A model generated the notes under the pieces. The model was not told the DNA's origin, did not search any database, and saw only the letters and a list, made by a program, of their open reading frames with translations. Made by a program: the position numbers and the translations under genes. Below are positions 22,713 to 37,176 of a stretch of 38,589 nt of DNA, piece by piece. Numbering within the stretch: the stretch's first letter is position 1; every line of letters begins with the position of its first letter. This stretch comes from Leptospira adleri (GTDB taxonomy: Bacteria; Spirochaetota; Leptospiria; Leptospirales; Leptospiraceae): contig NZ_NPDU01000040.1 of NCBI RefSeq assembly GCF_002811985.1, forward strand, positions 1 to 38,589. Direction: 5' to 3'.

Positions 22713-24713
22713 CTATTTTTCGATCGATGGATCTTCTATATGAATGGAAAGCATTTTATCCCTTAGGATCGCCGCTCTTTCAAAGTCCAAATCTTTTGCG
22801 GCTTTCATCATCTCTTCGTGAAGTTTCTCTTTAAACACGGCCTTGTCCGGGAATTTCTTCGGATTAAATTTCTTATCTATGTCTTCGAGAATCAAATCTT
22901 CCGAAGTCCGTTCTTTCTCTTCCCTTTCTATGATATCCCCGACTTCCTTTTTGATCGTAAGAGGAGTGATTCCGAACTTGGTGTTATGATCTTCCTGGAT
23001 TTTACGGCGTCTTTTTGTTTCGTCGATCGCCTTAGCCATAGAATCCGTGATCTTATCGGCGTAAAGAATCGCGGTCCCGTTTACGTTTCTCGCCGCGCGT
23101 CCGATCGTCTGTATTAGAGATTTATAATTTCTTAAAAAACCTTCCTTGTCCGCGTCCAGAATCGCGACCAAAGAAACCTCCGGAATATCCAACCCTTCTC
23201 TCAAAAGATTGATTCCGATCAGAACGTCGTAAACTCCCTTCCTCAAATCCCGAATGATCGCGACGCGATCCAACGTCTCCACCTCGGAATGAAGATAAGC
23301 CACTTTTAAACCGATCTCTTCGTAGTAATCGGTCAAATCCTCGGACATCTTTTTTGTCAAAGTAGTCACGAGAACACGTTCTCCGGCGTCGATCCGTTTT
23401 CGTATTTCCACGAGCAGATCTTCGATCTGATTCTTCGTGGTCCGCACTTCGACTAGAGGATCCAAAAGTCCGGTCGGACGAATGATCTGTTCCACGGTCT
23501 TTGAACTTTTTGCCAATTCGTATTCGGCGGGGGTCGCCGAAACGTAAAGAGTTTTCGGAGTCAAGCGTTCGAACTCGTCGAAGTTGAGAGGCCGGTTGTC
23601 AAGCGCGCTCGGAAGACGAAAGCCAAAGTCGACTAACGTTTGTTTTCGCGCCTTGTCTCCCGCGAACATTCCTCCGATCTGAGGAATCGTCACGTGAGAC
23701 TCGTCCACGATCAGAAGAAAATCTCCCCGAAAATAATCGATCAAACACGCGGGTCTCTCTCCGGCCTTTCTTCCCGTGAGATGTCTGGAATAATTTTCGA
23801 TCCCATTGCAATATCCCATCTCCTGCAGCATTTCCATGTCGTAGTTGGTGCGGGATACGATTCTCTCCGCCTCGAGAAGTTTTCCGTTTTTACGAAAGAA
23901 CTCCGCCTGTGCTTCGACTTCCGCTTTGATGTTCTCGACCGCCTCTTTTACCTTGGGTCCGGAAGTAATGAAGTGTTTTGCCGGATAAATATAAGCTTTT
24001 TCTAATTTAATAATCGTCTGCGCCGTGACCGGATTGATTCTACTGATGGAATCGATCTCGTCGCCGAAAAACTCGATTCTTATCCCGTCCGTATGATACG
24101 CAGGATAGATTTCGATCGAATCCCCTCTTACCCGAAAATTACCTCTCGAAAAATCGATGTCGTTTCGATTGTACTGAATGTGAAGAAGTTTTCGTATGAC
24201 CGCGTCTCTTTCGATCGTATCTCCGACCTTGAGGGAAACCACCGAGTTCGTATATTCTTCCGGTGAACCCAAGCCGTAGATACACGAAACCGAGCTTACG
24301 ATCACTACGTCGTCCCTTTCCAACAAGGAAGAGGTCGCTCTTAGCCTGAGTTTGTCGATCTCCTCGTTTATCGAACTGTCCTTCTCGATAAACGTATCCG
24401 AAGAAGGAACATAAGCTTCCGGCTGGTAGTAATCGTAATAGGAAACGAAATACTCGACCGCGTTTTCGGGGAAGAATTCCTTGAACTCGCGGAACAACTG
24501 CGCCGCCAAAGTCTTGTTATGCGAAAGAACCAGAGTGGGAAGCCCTAACGTCTGAATCACCTGCGCCATCGTAAACGTTTTTCCGGAACCGGTCACTCCT
24601 ACGAGAGTGATCTTTTGTTCCCCTTTTTGAAACGAAGTCCCGATCGTTTCGATCGCTTTGATCTGATCTCCGGCGGGTTTGTATGCGGAATGGATTTTAA
24701 AAATTGCGGACAT
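22713..24713 (-). CDS. uvrB: Excinuclease ABC subunit B
   Basis: This is UvrB (666 residues), the damage-verifying helicase-like subunit of nucleotide excision repair. The Walker A motif GVTGSGKT is at 39-46 and the beta-hairpin begins [21 protein letters not shown]. The DESH box is in [13 protein letters not shown], followed by [13 protein letters not shown] and the helicase C-terminal QTIGRAARN. The C-terminal UVR domain that contacts UvrC reads [20 protein letters not shown]. Length and motifs are all normal. It begins 5 bases after the ATPase gene upstream, so it is transcribed as part of a longer operon. Confidence 0.98.
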   Translation of the reverse strand: MSAIFKIHSAYKPAGDQIKAIETIGTSFQKGEQKITLVGVTGSGKTFTMAQVIQTLGLPTLVLSHNKTLAAQLFREFKEFFPENAVEYFVSYYDYYQPEAYVPSSDTFIEKDSSINEEIDKLRLRATSSLLERDDVVIVSSVSCIYGLGSPEEYTNSVVSLKVGDTIERDAVIRKLLHIQYNRNDIDFSRGNFRVRGDSIEIYPAYHTDGIRIEFFGDEIDSISRINPVTAQTIIKLEKAYIYPAKHFITSGPKVKEAVENIKAEVEAQAEFFRKNGKLLEAERIVSRTNYDMEMLQEMGYCNGIENYSRHLTGRKAGERPACLIDYFRGDFLLIVDESHVTIPQIGGMFAGDKARKQTLVDFGFRLPSALDNRPLNFDEFERLTPKTLYVSATPAEYELAKSSKTVEQIIRPTGLLDPLVEVRTTKNQIEDLLVEIRKRIDAGERVLVTTLTKKMSEDLTDYYEEIGLKVAYLHSEVETLDRVAIIRDLRKGVYDVLIGINLLREGLDIPEVSLVAILDADKEGFLRNYKSLIQTIGRAARNVNGTAILYADKITDSMAKAIDETKRRRKIQEDHNTKFGITPLTIKKEVGDIIEREEKERTSEDLILEDIDKKFNPKKFPDKAVFKEKLHEEMMKAAKDLDFERAAILRDKMLSIHIEDPSIEK

Positions 24714-24718
24714 CTTCG

Positions 24719-25387
<669 letters not shown>

Positions 25388-25432
25388 ACTTTATCCATTT
25401 AGATGCAGAATTCTGAAAGTGTAAATCCGTTT

Positions 25433-25894
25433 TTACCAGGACTTGATTTGACGCATCGCTTCATAAGAAATTACGGCGACTGAATTGCTTAGATTCAAAC
25501 ATCGCGAGGAATCTTCCATCGGAATTTTTAAGATCTTTTCCTCATTCCAAGATTTTTTCATATCCGCGGGAACTCCCGAAGTTTCGTTTCCGAAGAGGAA
25601 AGCGTCTCCCGACTTATATTTCACTGACGTATAAGAACGTGTGCCGTGAACGGAGACCAGATATAAATTCGTGTTCGAAGGAAGAGCCGCTTTATAATCT
25701 TCTAAAGAAGAATGGAGTGAAATTTTTACCTTATCCCAATAATCCAAGCCCGCGCGTCGCGCGGCCTTTTCGGAAAGATCGAAGGAGGCTTGTCCGATGA
25801 TGTGGAGATCCGCTCCCAACGCCACGCAGAGTCTCGCGATGTTTCCGGTGTTGGGAGGAATTTCGGGTCGATAAAGACCTATATGCAGCGACAT
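25433..25894 (-). CDS. trmL: tRNA (cytidine(34)-2'-O)-methyltransferase TrmL
   Basis: This is a SPOUT-class methyltransferase (153 residues) that 2'-O-methylates the wobble base of leucine tRNAs. The N-terminus LYRPEIPPNTGNIARLC is the family start. The SAM-binding knot is formed by FLFGNETSGVP and by KIPMEDSSRCLNLSNSVAV. The length equals that of E. coli TrmL. It starts 4 bases after the S1-domain gene. The Cys in SSRCLNLS replaces the more usual Ser, but the key Asn and Ser residues are kept. Confidence 0.94.
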   Translation of the reverse strand: MSLHIGLYRPEIPPNTGNIARLCVALGADLHIIGQASFDLSEKAARRAGLDYWDKVKISLHSSLEDYKAALPSNTNLYLVSVHGTRSYTSVKYKSGDAFLFGNETSGVPADMKKSWNEEKILKIPMEDSSRCLNLSNSVAVISYEAMRQIKSW

Positions 25895-25898
25895 GGAA

Positions 25899-27046
<1,148 letters not shown>

Positions 27047-27050
<4 letters not shown>

Positions 27051-28453
27051 TTTTTCCCTCTCTTTTTTGGATTGGAAGTGGATTCCTTTTTTTCAGGCGG
27101 ATAGGAAATTTCGCCGGCGATCGTTTTGCGGAGAGATTTCAAATTCTTTAGACTGATCATCGGGTCTTCCGTGAATACGTTGATATAAGCCGGCTTTCCT
27201 TCCCGGATTTTTCCTTCGTGCGGAGCTTCCAGAAAGGAACAAGTGGATTCGGTCGCGATCCGAATGGTTTCTTCGTTTCCCAAGACGGAGGCAAGAATCT
27301 CCATTTCCTTCCAACCTCCGATGCCCGGATGAACGTGAAGATTTCCCGTGCCAGAAGCGAGAAGCAGCCCTTGACTCAGATTTTTTTGTCTGACTAAAAA
27401 AGCAAGATAGGATTTGTATTCTCTTTCCGCATTCTCCCTTTCTTCGTCTTTTAGATTGGAAAGTTTTCCGGCGAATTCCGGTTCCGGAGAAAGATTCTTT
27501 GCAAAGAACGGACTCCATTCTTTCAACGCGTTGAGATCCGTTTCCCACTCGGGAGTTCCCGCAAGTTTTTGATAGTAATAGACGGAAAACATAGGACCCC
27601 AATTCAAATTGCGGAACACGCCCGGAGAAATTCTTCCCGCGATCCCGTCAGGAACCGGATGAAAGAGCGTCGGAATTCCGGCGTTGATTCCCTCCAGAAT
27701 ACTGAACTCATCTCCAAAGGCGGATAACGCTAGTTTGATTCCTTCCGAATCTGCGACCTTCTTGAGTTGATATAAAAACGGGCCGTCAAACGCAAACGTC
27801 TCACCTTCCTGATATCGATAAAAAAGATGAACGGGAGAATTTGGTCTTTTTTTCATTCTCGCGACCGCATCTCCGGAAGAACGTATCACGATATAACCTG
27901 GGAGGTTTCCTAAATTCTTCGTTTCCGCGCTTTCCGCGATCCAAGGAGAATCCGACTTTCGAACCCAAGGAACAACCTTTCCGGATCGGTGCGCTTCTTT
28001 CGAAAGTGTATCGACCCAAGTAGGATCTCCCACGGACAAAACTCCGGTGAAACCGTGAGCAAAAAAAGATTGAAGCGAAAGAAAAACTCCCGCTCTATCT
28101 TTTTGTCCTCCGAGAGAATCCGTGGAAAGAGTTACATTCGAATCACAAAATCCGGGAAGCGCGTACGAAACTTTTCCGGAATAAGAATTTAACTTTTTGA
28201 TAGCGACGACCTTACCGTTTTCGATTCGAATCTCGGAGACTTCGGAGTATTCTTTTTTTCCGGGAAGCAGATAACGTATTCCGCTCAAGGTCAAAGACTC
28301 GGAAAAGAGCGATGGAGAGATAAACAATAACATCAAAGAAAATGCAGTCAGCTTAAAAAGAGAACGTAGTATCTTTGTTTCTAAAAGATGCTTCTTTTTT
28401 CTCGTTCTAACAATCACTCTCTTGACAAACAAAACAGATTCAGGAATGTTCAT
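27047..28453 (-). CDS. Exported amidohydrolase-like protein lacking metal ligands
   Basis: This is a protein of about 468 residues with an N-terminal signal sequence (KLTAFSLMLLFISPSLFSES) and an amidohydrolase-like layout. An N-terminal beta-sandwich strand (EIRIENGKVVAIKKL) leads into YALPGFCDSNVTLS, where active enzymes have PGFIDxHxH. HGFTGVLSVGD corresponds to the usual AGVTTVRD, and LASGTGNLHVHPGIGG stands where the catalytic Asp (GTDAG) is expected. The metal-binding residues are therefore missing, suggesting a pseudoenzyme with a binding or structural role. The start is uncertain: ATG at 28453 or GTG at 28417 are the options, neither with a good Shine-Dalgarno. It is the first gene of the operon and divergent from the GHKL gene. 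Confidence 0.7.
28422..28450 (+). promoter_or_regulatory. Possible promoter of the GHKL-glycosyltransferase operon
   Basis: A perfect -35 box TTGACA (28422-28427) is followed after 17 bases by a poor -10 (AATGTT, 28445-28450). It lies inside the 5' end of the opposite gene if that gene starts at 28453. The start site would almost coincide with the ATG at 28456, so the -10 assignment is doubtful. Confidence 0.3.
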
Positions 28454-28455
28454 GG

Positions 28456-29148
<693 letters not shown>

Positions 29149-29919
29149 ATGCGACTTCCCCTTTCGGTTTGTATCATCACCCTCAACGAAGAAGACAATC
29201 TAGAACGTTGTCTCAAACCTTTGGACTTCGTTTCCGAAATCGTCGTCGTGGATTCCGGGTCGAAGGACAAGACGGTGGAGATCGCCAAAAAATACGGCGC
29301 CAAAGTTCAGGAAAGAAAGTTCGACGACTACGTAAGTCAGAAAAATTTCGCGCTTTCTCTCGTGACAAACGACTGGGTTCTCACGCTCGACGCTGACGAG
29401 GAAGTATCTCCCGATCTAAAACAGGAAATTCTAAACTTATTTAAGAATGGTTTACCCAAGGCGGACGGCTATTCCACGCCGAGGCTGACCTGGTATTTGG
29501 GAAAATGGATCCGTCACGGAGGATGGTATCCCAATCGGAGGATCCGGCTTTTTCAAAAAGTCAAAGGAACTTTCGCCGGCGGACTCGTTCACGAAACAGT
29601 TCATCTCAGCGGAATATTCGAAAAACTGAATGCACCCGTATATCACTATTCTTATAAGAATATAAGCGATCATATCCGTTATATCAACGCCTATTCCGAC
29701 CTAGGCGCTCAAGAGAAGTTTCGAGCGGGGAAAACGAGCGGACTTTTTCACGCATTTCTGGAAGGTTTTTACAAGGCCTTTTGGATGTACACGATCCGGT
29801 TCGGTTTTCTGGACGGAAAACAGGGTTTCGTTTTGGCGATTTTCGGATTCTATTATAATTTTCTAAAGTATCTCAAATTGTACGAATTGAACCTGAAGGA
29901 CGAACGGGAAAAACGCTAA
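29149..29919 (+). CDS. Family 2 glycosyltransferase, WaaE/KdtX-like
   Basis: This 256-residue protein has a GT-A fold. The N-terminal LSVCIITLNEEDNLERCL and VVVDSGSKDKT motifs bind the nucleotide sugar, and LTLDADEE (Asp81, Asp83) is the DxD metal site. The segment WYPNRRIRLF is typical of lipopolysaccharide-core glucosyltransferases of the WaaE/KdtX group. Hydrophobic C-terminal helices suggest membrane association. It abuts the GHKL gene with no gap. A role in outer-membrane LPS core assembly is likely, though the acceptor is unknown. Confidence 0.88.
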   Translation: MRLPLSVCIITLNEEDNLERCLKPLDFVSEIVVVDSGSKDKTVEIAKKYGAKVQERKFDDYVSQKNFALSLVTNDWVLTLDADEEVSPDLKQEILNLFKNGLPKADGYSTPRLTWYLGKWIRHGGWYPNRRIRLFQKVKGTFAGGLVHETVHLSGIFEKLNAPVYHYSYKNISDHIRYINAYSDLGAQEKFRAGKTSGLFHAFLEGFYKAFWMYTIRFGFLDGKQGFVLAIFGFYYNFLKYLKLYELNLKDEREKR

Positions 29920-29990
29920 AAAAAATCAAATTGTAGAAAACAAAATCGAAGAGCCGCCTAACAACGGAAAGAAACGAATCGAAAAGGAGA

Positions 29991-30408
<418 letters not shown>

Positions 30409-30587
30409 CGGGAATTGTCTTTTAGTCGACTCATTTTACGACTCGCTCCAAAACTTGCTTCTTTCGGAGCAAAAAAGTCCAAGCTCCCGTATCCGATGTT
30501 CCACATTATAAGTTTCCAAAGAGAGAATGGAAAACGCCGAGGGAATTTGATTTTAGAAATGAGCGCCTTCCAAAGAGAATTTTAAAT

Positions 30588-31460
30588 TTGAATAAAGAAA
30601 CAAATCAGCCCGCTACAACTTTCGGTATAGTTGGTTTTCCCCTTTCCCATTCCCTTTCCCCACTGATTCACAATTCGATTTATAAAGACAAAGGAATGAA
30701 TGCTTCCTATCTAGTTTTTGAAACTAAGGAATTCGATCAAAATATCGTTCGAGAACTTCAGAAATCAGGCGTAAAAGGAGTCTCCGTTACGATTCCGCAT
30801 AAGGAAAGAGCCTTTGCAATCGCGGACTCAGCGGATGAACCTTCTCAAATTATGAAGGCTTCCAACACCTTGGTCTTAGGAAAAAATTCGATTCATGCGT
30901 ACAACACGGACGGAGAAGGAGCCTATCGTTCTATTTTAGAATGGTCTCCGGAATCTTTGAGTCGCGGTAAAACGTTGATTCTTGGGAGCGGAGGGAGCGC
31001 TCGCGGAATCGCTTACAGTCTCGCGACCTCCGCAAACCCCGAGGAATTGATTTTATCTTCCCGAAACGAAACCACTGGAAAGGAGATCTGTTCTCTGATC
31101 TCGAAACATTCTTCCGTAAAATCGGTGTTTGTCGATCCCAAGGATCTCCTTTCGATCCGGGATCAAATCTCGTTGGTGGTTCATACGACACCTTTGGGGA
31201 TGAAGGGTCAATCACCGGGTCCTTTTATCGGAGAAGAATTTTTCAATTCTTCCATGACGCTTTTTGATATCGTATACAATCCTTTGGAAACTCCTTTGGT
31301 CAAAGCCGCCAAGAGCACGGGCGCAAAGATCATTCCGGGATCCGAGATGCTTTTGTATCAGGCGATGAAACAGTTCGAACTTTTTACCGGAGTGATTCCG
31401 GATTCGAACGACGTCAAAAAAACGAGAGAAAGATTGTCCGTCGCATTGGCAAATAGATGA
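30588..31460 (+). CDS. aroE: Shikimate dehydrogenase (NADP+)
   Basis: This is shikimate 5-dehydrogenase (290 residues), the fourth step of the shikimate pathway for aromatic amino acids. The substrate site SHSLSP is at about 20-25, catalytic Lys72 is in VTIPHK and Asp108 in NTDG. The NADP-binding loop GSGGSARG is at 133-140. The C-terminal [11 protein letters not shown] matches the family. The start is TTG at 30588, because upstream frames are closed and no ATG lies before the conserved [17 protein letters not shown] lies about 9-10 bases upstream. Its stop overlaps the folC start by ATGA. Confidence 0.95.
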   Translation: MNKETNQPATTFGIVGFPLSHSLSPLIHNSIYKDKGMNASYLVFETKEFDQNIVRELQKSGVKGVSVTIPHKERAFAIADSADEPSQIMKASNTLVLGKNSIHAYNTDGEGAYRSILEWSPESLSRGKTLILGSGGSARGIAYSLATSANPEELILSSRNETTGKEICSLISKHSSVKSVFVDPKDLLSIRDQISLVVHTTPLGMKGQSPGPFIGEEFFNSSMTLFDIVYNPLETPLVKAAKSTGAKIIPGSEMLLYQAMKQFELFTGVIPDSNDVKKTRERLSVALANR

Positions 31461-32698
31461 GTTCCGATTTTTTCGAATTTATATCTCAGCTTTCCAACCT
31501 GGAGAAGACGAGAAACTTCAACGTGTTCTCCGAATATTCTTTGGAACCTTTCGGAAAAATTTTAAAAAAATACGGATGGGATCAAAGGGGAACAAAAACT
31601 CTTTGTAGAATTTCGGTCGTCGGAACGAACGCGAAAGGTTCGATCGCTCATTTTTTAGGGGAATACTTCCGTCTTTCCGGTCTCAAAACGGGGCTCTATA
31701 CTTCCCCTCACCTTCTTTCACCGCTGGAAAGAATTCGAATCGGATCCGGTTCTGAAACCTTTCGACAAATTTTAAAGGAAGAATTGAACGTTTTGTTAAG
31801 CGAAATGAACGCTCAGGGAGCGGAGCCGGAACTAAAGACACTTTCTTTTTTCGAATTATTCACCTGCGCCGCTTTTCGTTTTTTTGAAAAAGAATCGATC
31901 GAAATTCAGATCTATGAAGCGGGATTGGGGGGAAGATTGGATGCGACGAAACTCGCGCGTCCGGACGTCGTGGTTTTGGGGGCTATCGGACTCGATCATA
32001 AGGAAATATTAGGAAATTCTAAAATTGAAATTCTTCGGGAAAAATTGGGAATCTGTTCCGAAAATACGAAGGCGATTTTCGCTCTGGAACAGAAGGAGCC
32101 GGAACTCAATCGGAGAATCAAAGAATTCTGCGATGAAAAAAAAATCTTCTGTGAAATTTTAAAAGAAGAACCGTCTAACGCCGATTATCTGACTCGGAAC
32201 AGATTCTTTTCGTTTAGGGTTTGGGAAAAAATTCTGAACTTGAAAGAAATGAAAGATTCTAAAATTCAGTTTCGGCGTTTGAATTTTACTGATTCCGAGG
32301 TCGACGTTTCACTTCCCGCCGGACGATTGACCGTTTTAAGAAATTCTCCCTTATTGATTTTTGATCCGGCGCACAATCCGGACGCGTTCGCAGAGACGTT
32401 TCGAAGTTTGTTTTCTCTTTATCCGAATTTGAGGTTTCAAGTTTTGGCCGGTATGCTAAAGGACAAGGATGGGATCGGCATTTTGAAACTTTTAAGAAAC
32501 GCGACGTCGGAGAATTCGATCGCTGGTTTTCGATTTTTAAAAAGAGAAGGTTTTTATCTTCCCGAAAGCTGTGAAGAAGAGGAGATTATCGATTTGGAGG
32601 AAATGCGCACGGCCCTTCGGTCGAATTCTGGTTTTGAGAATCCGATTTTGGTCCTTGGTAGTTTTAGATTGTTTCCGATCGTCTTGGATCTGATTTAA
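31457..32698 (+). CDS. folC: Dihydrofolate/folylpolyglutamate synthase
   Basis: This Mur-ligase-like enzyme (413 residues) adds glutamate to dihydropteroate or folates. The P-loop reads VVGTNAKGS at 54-62; the family usually has GTNGKGS, so the middle Gly is Ala. [20 protein letters not shown] follows, then [14 protein letters not shown] and [11 protein letters not shown]. The ligand-binding C-terminal domain includes [12 protein letters not shown]. The start overlaps the aroE stop (ATGA), indicating translational coupling. The gene ends 8 bases from the end of a convergent DUF1564 pseudogene. Confidence 0.95.
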   Translation: MSSDFFEFISQLSNLEKTRNFNVFSEYSLEPFGKILKKYGWDQRGTKTLCRISVVGTNAKGSIAHFLGEYFRLSGLKTGLYTSPHLLSPLERIRIGSGSETFRQILKEELNVLLSEMNAQGAEPELKTLSFFELFTCAAFRFFEKESIEIQIYEAGLGGRLDATKLARPDVVVLGAIGLDHKEILGNSKIEILREKLGICSENTKAIFALEQKEPELNRRIKEFCDEKKIFCEILKEEPSNADYLTRNRFFSFRVWEKILNLKEMKDSKIQFRRLNFTDSEVDVSLPAGRLTVLRNSPLLIFDPAHNPDAFAETFRSLFSLYPNLRFQVLAGMLKDKDGIGILKLLRNATSENSIAGFRFLKREGFYLPESCEEEEIIDLEEMRTALRSNSGFENPILVLGSFRLFPIVLDLI

Positions 32699-32706
32699 CG
32701 ACTCTT

Positions 32707-33246
32707 TTAAGAACCGAACCAATCTTCGTAGTGCAGAATGCTTAGAAAATTGGGCGGCTCGCATTCTAGCGTGCGGGTAATCTCGTTGTTTAACAAATCG
32801 AGGTGGAGGATATATCTGTAATTTCTGTGAAACGTGGGAGCTCCCTCATTCATAGTTTACACGAGAAAAGAATCCATTTCGATCTCATCCAACCAAAGGA
32901 GATAATTAAAAAGATAACAGAGGGAAACCCCATGAGCCTGCGCCAAAGCCCCCAGGAGCGCCCAACTTCCCGTACTCACACGAGCGTTGATCCTCTGCAT
33001 ATTCTCCCTACCCTCGCTCGATTGATAAAGGGTCTTCCCCGCCTTTTTACCCAACCTCCTCGAAGCCCCCAAATACTTTCCATATTTTCTCAAAAGATTC
33101 GGAATCCTCTTCGGAAGACTTCTCTTGTCCGAATCGCTCAAACCGAATAAAGTTTTTTTCGGAATCAAAAGAGTAACCACGTCCGAATTTCTTTCTTGAA
33201 GAATCGAACGCAATGCCTGATCAGAATTTAAAAGTAAAGTCCCCAT
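32707..33246 (-). pseudogene. DUF1564 family protein with in-frame stop
   Basis: This belongs to the DUF1564 family, a paralogous family that I know only from Leptospira. The ATG at 33246 opens a 129-codon frame ([31 protein letters not shown], then [18 protein letters not shown] and [12 protein letters not shown]) that ends at a TAA at 32857-32859. In the same frame the sequence continues for 49 more codons ([20 protein letters not shown], ending [10 protein letters not shown]). I recognise this as the normal C-terminus of the family. A single nonsense change thus removes about 50 residues. The shortened protein could still be made. Function is unknown; DNA- or RNA-binding has been a guess because of basic residues. 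Confidence 0.75.
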
Positions 33247-33395
33247 ACCTTGTACGTTTCCGAGATTTTCAAAAATGACGCGGGGATTTGAAAAAAAATG
33301 ATCCGAACAAAAATAAAAATCTGAGTTAAGACTCGAGGAAGCGTAAGAAAGGAAGAATCAAAACAAGAATCGGCAGAGAAACAAAAAATAAAACT

Positions 33396-34975
33396 CTAAT
33401 ACTTCAAATTAAACTTCGCGTAAGAATCCATTTCCATTGTCTGGCCCGGAATCGCAAAAGGATTGTTGACCCTTGTGGGAACGATTCCAACATCCAAAGT
33501 CTCTTCGTCCAAACCTAGAAAGTAAAACGTCGCAGATAAAATCAACATCAGAGCCATTCCGTAGACCATAACCCCGCCGGTAACTCCCTGATGTCTCCCG
33601 AAATTCCCGGCCAACTTTTGATACTTCCCGGCGTCTGAATTCGCTTCGCGAATGATTGCCTCTTCGTACAAATACATGCCGATAAACGTATCCTGAGGAA
33701 CTACGTTAGCCGCAAGATACAAACGAGTAAGACTCACCCGGCTTTCCGCACGGTCATACAAGGCATTCGCTTTCAAATTAAAATAATAATAACCTGCATA
33801 AAACAAAAGTGTCCCGTACATAGAATAGATCGAAAAGTCGTTATAAGAATGGTCCAAGAAAACATTCTGCTTATTCTTGTAATACGCGACGCTGTCGCCG
33901 GGTTTTAAAATAAAATCCAAATTCGTTTCTTCTTCTTTTTTGATTTCCACACCCTTAAGAATATCGACGTGACCTTCCATGGAAACGCGAAGTCGATTGT
34001 ATCCGGTCTTCACGGAAGCGCGAACCAAAGGTGTTTTCCCCAAAAACTCGGAACCGAGATAAACGTTGGCGCCTTCCGGATTGGAAGTGACCGATATCAA
34101 ACCTTCTCTTGGGGCCCGGGAAAGAATCATCTCAAAGTTGCCGCCGTCTTGAACGGGAACCCGTTTTTCCTGGCTCTGAAATCCATCCATATAATACTTG
34201 ATCACGTGATTTCCCGGAAGAATGTCCGATCTCTGAAGCGGCGTTTTACCGAGGAATTGTCCGTCAAGAAAGACAAGAACTCCGTCCATATCTCCCGATT
34301 TAAAGGAGAATGAAATCGTATTCTTACCCAGAAGCTCTTTTTTGATTTCGCTTATCAACCCTTCCAATTCTTGATAAGAACGTCTAACGCTAGTCTTAGC
34401 CTTGAATTCTTTTTTGGATCCGTCCTTGGAGGATCTTAGGACCAACTTGAGCTCCATCTGAAACTCATTCTTTTTTTCATAGGAACCGGCGAGATGATAA
34501 AAACAACCTTGCTTATTGCCGGAAATAAACAGAGTGCTGTCTTCGGGAGGGGTTTCGTTTGAAATATAATCGATCTTTAATGTTAAAAATCTAGGATCTT
34601 TATCCGGAGAAATCTCCTTCGCGTTCCTTACTTTTTCGAGAACTTCCGCGTCCCATTCTCCTTTTCTGAGTCTTTCTTTTCCGGTAGGTTTTCCGAATCC
34701 GTGTTGAATACTTTTCGGAATCACGTCCTGATCGAAAATCTGGAACAAACTTTTAAGACCCGAGTATAAAACGCTTCCATAACCTTTGCTAAGATATTCC
34801 AGGTTAACGTCGGCATTCTGATTTTTTAAGGGAAAAATACAAAGTTTTCTTTCGGTTTCAAAAGTGATTCTTTCTCTCATCCCCGCTTCCGGAAATCGAT
34901 AATAATCGTCGATTCCTTGGGCGGAAATTGAAACACTCAAGATCGCTAATATTAAAATAAATGCAAATACTCTAC

Positions 34976-34979
<4 letters not shown>
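33396..34979 (-). CDS. Exported PEGA-domain protein
   Basis: This 527-residue protein has a cleavable-type signal peptide ([19 protein letters not shown]). Residues 30-220 look like an outer-membrane or periplasmic assembly domain with no clear family. Two PEGA repeats follow: about 223-290 ([16 protein letters not shown]) and 293-360 ([17 protein letters not shown]). The C-terminal region has hydrophobic segments at about 385-402 and 467-490, so it may be membrane-anchored. The ATG at 34979 overlaps the upstream permease stop (ATGA), which settles the start. PEGA repeats usually mediate cell-envelope or S-layer-like contacts. Confidence 0.8.
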
Positions 34980-35733
<754 letters not shown>

Positions 35734-35737
<4 letters not shown>

Positions 35738-36627
35738 GATGCGCTCTCCTTTCCTGTTAGGTTCTCTTGGAATCGAAGGGAGATCCTGCTAAAGATATAA
35801 AACGTAAGGCCGCTGTAAAACAGAAGCGCGCTTAACAGCTCGGAATCCATCGTCTGAATCGCGTAGTACATGGATTTTCCGATTCCCGGAAAGAAAAAAA
35901 TCTCTTCGACGATCATCGCGCCGGAAAGAAGAGAACTAAAATCGAGCAAAATCAAGACTGCCAAAAAAGGCAGAATCTTAAATAAAACATGATTCCATAA
36001 TATTCTATTTTTAGAATATCCACGCGCCCTCAGAACCTTCGCGTAAGGAGATTTCAATTCGACTTCCGTAAGACTCGAAGCGAACTGAAAAATTCGGGCC
36101 CATACCCTCGACCCCAACGCGATTCCCGGAAGAATCACGTATGTCGTATTCCAAGGTTCGTAACCGCCGGGTGGAAACCATTCCAAACGAACGAAAAAAA
36201 TCAAAAGTAAAACAACGCCTACTACGAAAACCGGAGTCGATAAAACAAGATTGCTCAGAAAATAAAAAAACTTTCTTAACGAACTCTCTTCGGTCCTGCC
36301 GCCCCAAAGAGCGAGCGCGATCGCAAACAAACTTCCCCAAGCAACCGAAAAAATCGCAAGGTGCAAGGTCGGCAAAACTCTAGAGGAAATATGTTTCCAA
36401 ACGGATTCTCCCGATGCCGTTTTTCCGGATTGTAAAGTAAGAATTCCTTTAACAAAGGAAAGAATCTGGGAAGAAAAAGTCTTTCTATCCGGAAAAGATT
36501 CTTCCTTGGAAAAAGAAGAATCTGCGTAGAGATATTCTTTATTGAGAGAACGAAGATGGCCGAAAAGAACGGAAAAAAAAATCAGAGCGACAAGAAATAA
36601 AAAGAACCTAGAGATTTCTCCCTGCAC
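35734..36627 (-). CDS. Oligopeptide-type ABC transporter permease (DppB/OppB-like)
   Basis: This 297-residue integral membrane protein forms the other half of the permease channel. The N-terminal helix is followed by a large periplasmic loop. The EAA loop VLRARGYSKNRILWNHVLF and the EIFFFPGIGKSMYYAI segment (family: E-x-x-F-x-x-PGxG) identify the DppB/OppB type. The start is GTG at 36627, two bases after the PtsN-like stop. Its end overlaps the DppC-like start by ATGA. Confidence 0.88.
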
Positions 36628-36629
36628 GA

Positions 36630-37091
36630 TTAAACATTCCGAGAAAAGGCTTTTTGAATTTCCTCAAAGGATCTGGAACGGATCAATTTCTCTCTGTCTT
36701 CCTTTACGTTTAAGGCTTTTGCGATTTGAGCGAGAGTTTTGATGTGTTCCTGAAATTTAGTCTTAGGGACGATCAGAAGAATAAAAATATGAACCGGCTG
36801 ATGATCGATGGAATCGAAATCGACGCCTTCTTGATTGAGTCCCATCACACATTTGAGTTCGTCTACGAGATTGACCGAGCAGTGAGGAATGGCGACGCCG
36901 CTTCCGATTCCGGTAGACATCGACTTTTCGCGCGCCAAAAGAGATTCTAAAATTTCTTCCATATTTTCAGAATCGATCTGATTTGTTTCCACGGCTTTCT
37001 GCAAAAGTCTGGAGATGACTTCTTCTTTGGAGCCGGGTTCTAAATTGAAAATGATCGTTTCCGGATGAAGAAGAGTCAATAATTGATTCAT
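36630..37091 (-). CDS. ptsN: PTS EIIA-like protein (PtsN/fructose family)
   Basis: This 153-residue cytoplasmic protein has the mannitol/fructose EIIA fold. The phosphorylatable His70 lies in GIGSGVAIPHC, the family active site. HPETIIFNLEPGSKEEVISRL at the N-terminus and FILLIVPKTKFQEHIKTLAQI later are also typical. It probably acts as the nitrogen-PTS output protein EIIA-Ntr, regulating rather than transporting sugar. AGAGG lies 7 bases before the ATG at 37091. It follows the RnfD-like gene after 85 bases and precedes the permeases. The symbol is by family resemblance. Confidence 0.85.
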   Translation of the reverse strand: MNQLLTLLHPETIIFNLEPGSKEEVISRLLQKAVETNQIDSENMEEILESLLAREKSMSTGIGSGVAIPHCSVNLVDELKCVMGLNQEGVDFDSIDHQPVHIFILLIVPKTKFQEHIKTLAQIAKALNVKEDREKLIRSRSFEEIQKAFSRNV

Positions 37092-37176
37092 AGAATCGCC
37101 TCTGACTCTTTGCGTTTTTTATTCATATTCTTATGTTTGCAACGATACGAGATCATCATTCTAACCACAAATCCGG

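Noticed and set aside
25571..25581. GCGGGAACTCCCG inside trmL as another motif copy
   Set aside because: It encodes the conserved SGVPA segment of the SPOUT knot, so the match is explained by protein conservation.
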